This document shows, piece after piece, positions 59,579-64,000 of a stretch of DNA of 64,000 bases; the stretch's first letter is position 1; each line of letters opens with the position of its first letter. Below the pieces are notes generated by a model that searched no databases, was not told the origin of the DNA, and saw only the letters and a program-made list of their open reading frames with translations. The position numbers and the translations under genes are program-made. Source of the stretch: Sphingobacterium gobiense (GTDB lineage Bacteria > Bacteroidota > Bacteroidia > Sphingobacteriales > Sphingobacteriaceae); NCBI RefSeq assembly GCF_002980575.1, contig NZ_PVBS01000004.1:62001-126000 (forward strand), given 5' to 3'.

Positions 59579-62500
59579 TTATAGATTAATATTTAGTCCT
59601 AAAGAGAAGGATTTCAGCAGGGGATATACGTCGTTCATACTGGCTGTAGACTCGGGGTCTATCCCTCTGTAGGAGGTAAACGTATGTATGTTTTCTCCCG
59701 AAACAAATATTCGAAGGTTATTAATACTTGCTTTCCTTAATATACCCTCTGGGAGATTATAACCTAACTGTACGTTACGTAAACGTAAGTAGGACAAATT
59801 ATCCAACCAAAACGTCGTTTGTGTCCTGTTTCCACCAGCAGTACTGTTTAACCTTGGCCAGATTCCATCTCTGTTATCCACACTCCACGGATTATTCCAG
59901 TGATCCCATGATGCCGCGTATCTTTCCCCTATACTCAGTTCATTATAGTTGCTTAACCAGTAATCTTTCCTACCTGCAGCCCCCTGCAGTTGGAAACTTA
60001 AATCAAAGCCCTTATAAGCGAAACTTGAATTCAAAGCAAAATTGGTATGCGGCATGTTGGTTTGCGTATTGGGATCAGCTTTCCTATCTTCATCCGTAAT
60101 TCTCCCGTCTCCGTTCAGATCTAAACGGATGAGATCTCCTGGCACAATACCTTGAGGGGTCGCATCATAAACTTGTTGCCAGTTTTGTGCTATACCCACA
60201 TCTTCGTAGCCGTATACGAAACTAATAGGCATATCAATAAACCGGTTCCCTCTTAACAACAATTGTCCCCATTTTTCCAGTGTATTTCTATTATAAGCAG
60301 CATGTAGATTAATGCGGTACTGAAAGCCGTTTTTATTATCGCTCCAAGTAACGTTCCCCTCGACACCACGATTACTCATTTCTCCTATGTTGTGCCGCGG
60401 TGCAGTATACATTCCGGAAATAAGCATCGAAATATCTAAAGCATCTGCCATCCCAGCAGTTTTGCGCTCATAGTAATTAAATTCCGTCGACAAGCGATTA
60501 TTAAGCATGACGAGATCTAATCCAAGATTCAACGCGTTGACTTTCTCCCAACTGAACGCTTGGTTTATCATCCTGTTATTCGAGAATCCGCTTTGGGCCG
60601 AACCGCCTAGAATATAATTAAATGCCGTCAGTACTTCTCTTTGTTCATATAGAGAATTGGTGATTCTGTTATTGCCTAGCCCACCGTAGCTCGCTCTCAA
60701 TTTACCGCTATTCACGCCCCACTCTTTGATCTTAGAAAGAAAACTTTCTTCTGTAAATCGCCATCCCACAGAGGCTGATGGAAAGAATCCCCACTGATGG
60801 CCTGGGAAAAACCTAGATGAGCCATCGTAGCGGGCATTCAGTTCCACTAAGTATTTATTAAAGGCAGCATAATTTAGTCTTCCAATGACAGACCGTAATC
60901 CCTCTTTTGTGGACGATCCCCTATTCGTTTGTCCGTCCACGCTTGCAGCATCTAGCTCCGTTAAGGAAGGATGTACCCGATTTAATCTTGCACCGGATAG
61001 GATACGGCTATTCCAAAACTCTTCGCTATACACGGCTAATGCTCCAAATTCGTGATTCTCAGCAAATACTTTATCATAACTTACCCTACCACTTGCCATT
61101 GTCTTATAACTATTCAAGTTATCATTGGTGATGCCCACGTTGGGTCCTAAAATCCACCTGCCGGTAAAAGCCTCATTCTGGAAATCATAAGCTTCGACCG
61201 CTTTGTTGGCGTTTACGGTAAACTGATCACTATAATTTAAGGAGTAATCCACTCGGGTTTTCAATCCTGCTATAGGCTCCCACTCCAAATGAAAAAGACT
61301 ATTTAATTGCTTTTGCTCCCTTTTTGAGCTTAAGTGATCATACAAAGCCAAGGGATTAGCCACGAGCGTGTGCTCACCGTACGCCGATCTACCGCCGTAG
61401 AATCCGGTAAACGGATCGTAAGGCGTGACCCCTGCGACAGCGAAACGTAGGTCGTACGCATTTCCTGAACTACCGCCGGTAAACCCCTCATTAAAGCCGA
61501 ACGTATAGTTAGACCAGTTGCCCGTGACCCTTGCGCCAATGCTGATATTTTTACGTATTTTATAATCGTAATTGATACGGGCATTATATCTTGAAAAATC
61601 GTTCCCGATTTGCAGCCCCCTTTCATCCATTATTCCGGCAGATATAAAAAAATTAGATACGTCATTGCCGCCATTAGCCGAAAGGTTGTAGTTTTGCTGA
61701 ACGGCATCCCTCATCGTCACGTCGAACCAATCCGTATTCGCGTATCGAATGGGATCGACCATGCCTAAAGCCATCCATTGCTCAATGGTTCCGTACCTAT
61801 ACGTTGCGGTGTTAGCTGCGGCACTCATCGCCTGCGCGTTCCGATGAACCATTAAAGATCTAGGATAATCCGCCATAAAGCCGATTCCGTTCGTGGGGCT
61901 CTGCATGGCTAAATGAGAACTGAAATTGATGCTTGGCTTCTTGCCTGCCCCGGACTTGGTAGTTACCAAAATTACCCCGTTGGCAGCCCTAGAACCGTAG
62001 ACAGAAGCAGCTGTCGCATCTTTCAAAACAGATACGCTTTCGATATCGTGCGTATTTAATCTGTTGATATCAACATCTGGTACACCATCTACCACGATTA
62101 AGGGGCCAGCGGCACCCGAAGCGAGGGTTCCCAAACCCCTGACCATCAATGTAGAGTTATTGTTACCTGCCATTCCGCTGGACTGGTTAACTGCCAACCC
62201 CGGCAATAAGCCATTCAGCGCAGTTGACACATTTGAGATAGACCTACTGGTTAATTTTTCATCAAAGGTCACACTTGCTACGGCACCTGTCAGATTCCCT
62301 TTTTTTTGGGTACCATATCCCACCACGACCACTTCATCTATGGTGGACATATCGGGCAGCAATGTTACGTTTATTACACGTTGGCTATTACTAAATGGAA
62401 ACTCCCTACTCAAAAAACCGACAGATGTAAAGACGAGTACACCGCCAGTTTGCGGCGCATCCATTACAAAATTTCCATCTACGTTGGTCACCGTAGACGC

Positions 62501-62752
62501 GTTAGTACCTTTGAGATGAATGCCCACTCCCCCCAGAGGTTCGCCAGCACTATCCGTCACCCGACCGGTCACACGGGTAGTTTGTATTCCCTCGGTCGCT
62601 GCACGAGGTACGTCGGGACTGCTGTTTTTGGTTATCATGGCGATGGAGACGACTTCATTGCTTTCCTGAGCAAGAAGCCCAAAACTATGGAAAACAAACC
62701 CAATCCCCACACCGAGCTTACCCAACCAAAGTTTAGTTGTTTTGTGCATCAT
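59579..62752 (-). CDS. SusC/RagA TonB-linked outer-membrane protein
   Basis: A 1057-residue transporter. Signal peptide ending HSFGLLAQE, then a low-complexity spacer and a carboxypeptidase-like domain (TRVTGRVTDSAGEPLGGVGI). The TonB-box-like DEVVVVGYGTQKKGNLTGAV is followed by the plug domain (LTSRSISNVSTALNGLLPGL, LMVRGLGTLASGAAGPLIVV, DATAASVYGSRAANGVILVT). The barrel ends SLGLNINL. It imports oligosaccharides released at the surface. It sits between the fucosidase gene (48 bases upstream) and its SusD partner. Confidence 0.96.
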   Translation of the reverse strand: MMHKTTKLWLGKLGVGIGFVFHSFGLLAQESNEVVSIAMITKNSSPDVPRAATEGIQTTRVTGRVTDSAGEPLGGVGIHLKGTNASTVTNVDGNFVMDAPQTGGVLVFTSVGFLSREFPFSNSQRVINVTLLPDMSTIDEVVVVGYGTQKKGNLTGAVASVTFDEKLTSRSISNVSTALNGLLPGLAVNQSSGMAGNNNSTLMVRGLGTLASGAAGPLIVVDGVPDVDINRLNTHDIESVSVLKDATAASVYGSRAANGVILVTTKSGAGKKPSINFSSHLAMQSPTNGIGFMADYPRSLMVHRNAQAMSAAANTATYRYGTIEQWMALGMVDPIRYANTDWFDVTMRDAVQQNYNLSANGGNDVSNFFISAGIMDERGLQIGNDFSRYNARINYDYKIRKNISIGARVTGNWSNYTFGFNEGFTGGSSGNAYDLRFAVAGVTPYDPFTGFYGGRSAYGEHTLVANPLALYDHLSSKREQKQLNSLFHLEWEPIAGLKTRVDYSLNYSDQFTVNANKAVEAYDFQNEAFTGRWILGPNVGITNDNLNSYKTMASGRVSYDKVFAENHEFGALAVYSEEFWNSRILSGARLNRVHPSLTELDAASVDGQTNRGSSTKEGLRSVIGRLNYAAFNKYLVELNARYDGSSRFFPGHQWGFFPSASVGWRFTEESFLSKIKEWGVNSGKLRASYGGLGNNRITNSLYEQREVLTAFNYILGGSAQSGFSNNRMINQAFSWEKVNALNLGLDLVMLNNRLSTEFNYYERKTAGMADALDISMLISGMYTAPRHNIGEMSNRGVEGNVTWSDNKNGFQYRINLHAAYNRNTLEKWGQLLLRGNRFIDMPISFVYGYEDVGIAQNWQQVYDATPQGIVPGDLIRLDLNGDGRITDEDRKADPNTQTNMPHTNFALNSSFAYKGFDLSFQLQGAAGRKDYWLSNYNELSIGERYAASWDHWNNPWSVDNRDGIWPRLNSTAGGNRTQTTFWLDNLSYLRLRNVQLGYNLPEGILRKASINNLRIFVSGENIHTFTSYRGIDPESTASMNDVYPLLKSFSLGLNINL

Positions 62753-62800
62753 ATGTTTTTAATTTGGTTTATAATAGATGATTAATAGTATTATTTTTAG

Positions 62801-64000
62801 TTATTCCCTGGAAGAAGCCTTATAAAGACCTAATTCTGCTAGTTGCACAGGTGATTTAGATTTCTTTACGGTAATTCTGATCTTGTCTGTGGTTGTCAAC
62901 GGTACCCGCAATAAGCGCTTATAGCCGATAGTGGTAAGTTCACTTAACACTGTCCACGCTGTTCCATCCCAGTACTCCAGCAATGCTTCTTCATTTTTTT
63001 GCCCGTCTGCAATGTTTTCTTGAAGCGCAATCCGGTTAAAAGTCGCTTTTTTCTTCAATTTTACAACGAAAGGTTTATTTGTATGGAGGGTGGTGTAACT
63101 TTCTAGATGCCCGTCAGTTAAAGTTTTGTCAGCGCCTGCTTTTGCCAAGTTGTTGCGAAACGTTTCATCTAGGATCGACCGGTATTCATATAGATTTGCT
63201 ACATCCTGTTCGGCAAATAACCCCTCTTTGTTTGGTGGAATATTGAGCAACAGTACACTGTTTCTCCCTACGGAAGTGTAATAAAGATCGACCAAGTTTT
63301 GAGCAGACCGTACCTTATCATCTTCTTCCTCATGATAAAACCAGCCTGGTCTGATCGACACATCTGTTTCTGTCGGTATCCATAATTTGCCGTTCGGGTC
63401 CCCTACATTTAGGTATTCTGGCGACATTTTTCCGGGTGCGTTCTCGGGTTTCACATCGATTGTAGACCACATCGTTTCGCCGGCGATTCCTTTCTCATTA
63501 CCTACCCAGCGAACATCAGGACCTACGTCCGAAAACATCACCGCACCAGGCTGTAATTCACGAACCAAATCCCAATATCCGTCAAAATCGTACTCCATAT
63601 CGATGGCCTTTTTATCCTTTGCGCCGTCAAACCAAACCTCGGCTACGTCGCCATAGTTCGTTAATAACTCCCGGAGTTGATTTTTATAGAACGCGTTGTA
63701 TGCAGATGTGCCATAGGTAGGATGGTTTTGATCCCAAGGTGAAAGATAGAATCCAAACCCAATGCCGTATTCGCGACATGCCTGCTCGATCTCTTTTACC
63801 ATATCGCCTTTGCCATTTTTCCATGGGCTGCTTTTGACAGAATGATCCGTGTATGCCGTCGGCCAAAGACAAAATCCATCGTGATGCTTAGCTGTTATTA
63901 TTGCCATCTTAAACCCGGTTTCCTTCAGCACTTTGATCATCTTACCGGCATCAAAATTCACGGGATTAAAAATTTCAGGACTTTCGGTCCCATCTCCCCA
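62801..64000 (-). CDS. Alpha-L-fucosidase (GH29), 5' end outside the window
   Basis: The reading frame is open through the right edge. The in-frame GTG at 63961 is internal, because residues further upstream read WGDGTESPEIFNP, part of the GH29 barrel, so the gene is 5'-partial here (400 codons seen). Motifs are ITAKHHDGFCLWPTAYTDHS, FGFYLSPWDQNHPTYGTSAY, and VAEVWFDGAKD with the Asp nucleophile of retaining GH29 enzymes, followed by LLLNIPPNKEGLFAEQD. The C-terminal 100 residues form a beta domain that resembles a discoidin/CBM. It would remove L-fucose from side chains of the target glycan. Confidence 0.92.
   Translation of the reverse strand, partial: WGDGTESPEIFNPVNFDAGKMIKVLKETGFKMAIITAKHHDGFCLWPTAYTDHSVKSSPWKNGKGDMVKEIEQACREYGIGFGFYLSPWDQNHPTYGTSAYNAFYKNQLRELLTNYGDVAEVWFDGAKDKKAIDMEYDFDGYWDLVRELQPGAVMFSDVGPDVRWVGNEKGIAGETMWSTIDVKPENAPGKMSPEYLNVGDPNGKLWIPTETDVSIRPGWFYHEEEDDKVRSAQNLVDLYYTSVGRNSVLLLNIPPNKEGLFAEQDVANLYEYRSILDETFRNNLAKAGADKTLTDGHLESYTTLHTNKPFVVKLKKKATFNRIALQENIADGQKNEEALLEYWDGTAWTVLSELTTIGYKRLLRVPLTTTDKIRITVKKSKSPVQLAELGLYKASSRE

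Noticed and set aside
62064..62785. Two overlapping + strand open frames opposite the SusC gene
   Set aside because: They lie entirely within the plug and signal regions of a well-supported SusC and show no recognisable protein features.

Overview
This window looks like a chromosome segment of a Bacteroidota bacterium, most likely from the Sphingobacteriaceae (Sphingobacterium/Pedobacter/Parapedobacter type). The evidence is two SusC/SusD pairs, a FecI-type sigma factor with a FecR anti-sigma carrying a DUF4974-like tail, DUF4374 and Wzi-family proteins, lipoboxes typical of the phylum, and promoters with the Bacteroidetes TTG / TAnnTTTG signature. The genus is an inference. There are no rRNA or tRNA genes, insertion sequences or CRISPR arrays, and no gene-free stretch exceeds about 210 bases.

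Region 1 (1-12977, + strand) is the end of an exopolysaccharide/capsule operon that begins before the window. It holds four glycosyltransferases, a polysaccharide pyruvyltransferase-like protein, an outer-membrane Wzi protein, the complete dTDP-L-rhamnose set (rfbB, rfbC, rfbD, rfbA), a GDP-mannose pyrophosphorylase, a UDP-glucose dehydrogenase and a TagD-like nucleotidyltransferase. It ends in a strong hairpin terminator shared with the convergent operon.

Region 2 (13019-18920, - strand) is an iron/siderophore uptake block. From upstream to downstream it holds two small membrane proteins, a PepSY membrane protein, then (after its own promoter and a structured leader) a TonB-dependent receptor and a DUF4374 lipoprotein.

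Region 3 (19123-25578, + strand) is a cell-surface-signalling nutrient uptake unit (ECF sigma, FecR, SusC, SusD) with no adjacent hydrolase. It is closed by a terminator. A small unknown membrane-anchored protein follows.

Region 4 (26284-52862, + strand) is a very large Wzx/Wzy-type capsule or exopolysaccharide cluster. It starts at a good promoter in front of a winged-helix regulator fused to a degenerate nucleotidyltransferase-like domain. It then has a second copy of the UDP-glucose dehydrogenase + TagD-like pair, a TviB-type UDP-HexNAc dehydrogenase, a complete legionaminic-acid-type nonulosonate pathway (LegB, C, H, I, G, PtmE, LegF), and a conspicuously AT-rich serotype core. The core holds a putative Wzy, a candidate nonulosonate transferase, a Wzx flippase, an acetyltransferase, a secreted protein resembling GH56 hyaluronidases, and a glycosyltransferase. 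A UDP-L-QuiNAc/FucNAc-type trio with its WbuB-like transferase follows, then a probable initiating system (SDR + WbpL/WecA-like transferase), a cupin, Wza and Wzc. The operon stops at a perfect 14-bp hairpin.

Region 5 (52976-64000, - strand) holds a secreted DJ-1/PfpI protein, a Crp/Fnr regulator and a polysaccharide utilisation locus that continues beyond the window. The locus comprises a GH29 fucosidase (5' end outside), SusC, SusD, two lipoproteins and a heparinase II/III-type lyase. It suggests use of a fucosylated acidic polysaccharide.

The best candidates for new biology are the GH56-like secreted protein inside the capsule core, the DDG-motif transferase next to the nonulosonate genes, the twice-occurring UDP-glucose dehydrogenase + orphan nucleotidyltransferase module, and the operon-leading regulator with a decayed nucleotidyltransferase fold.
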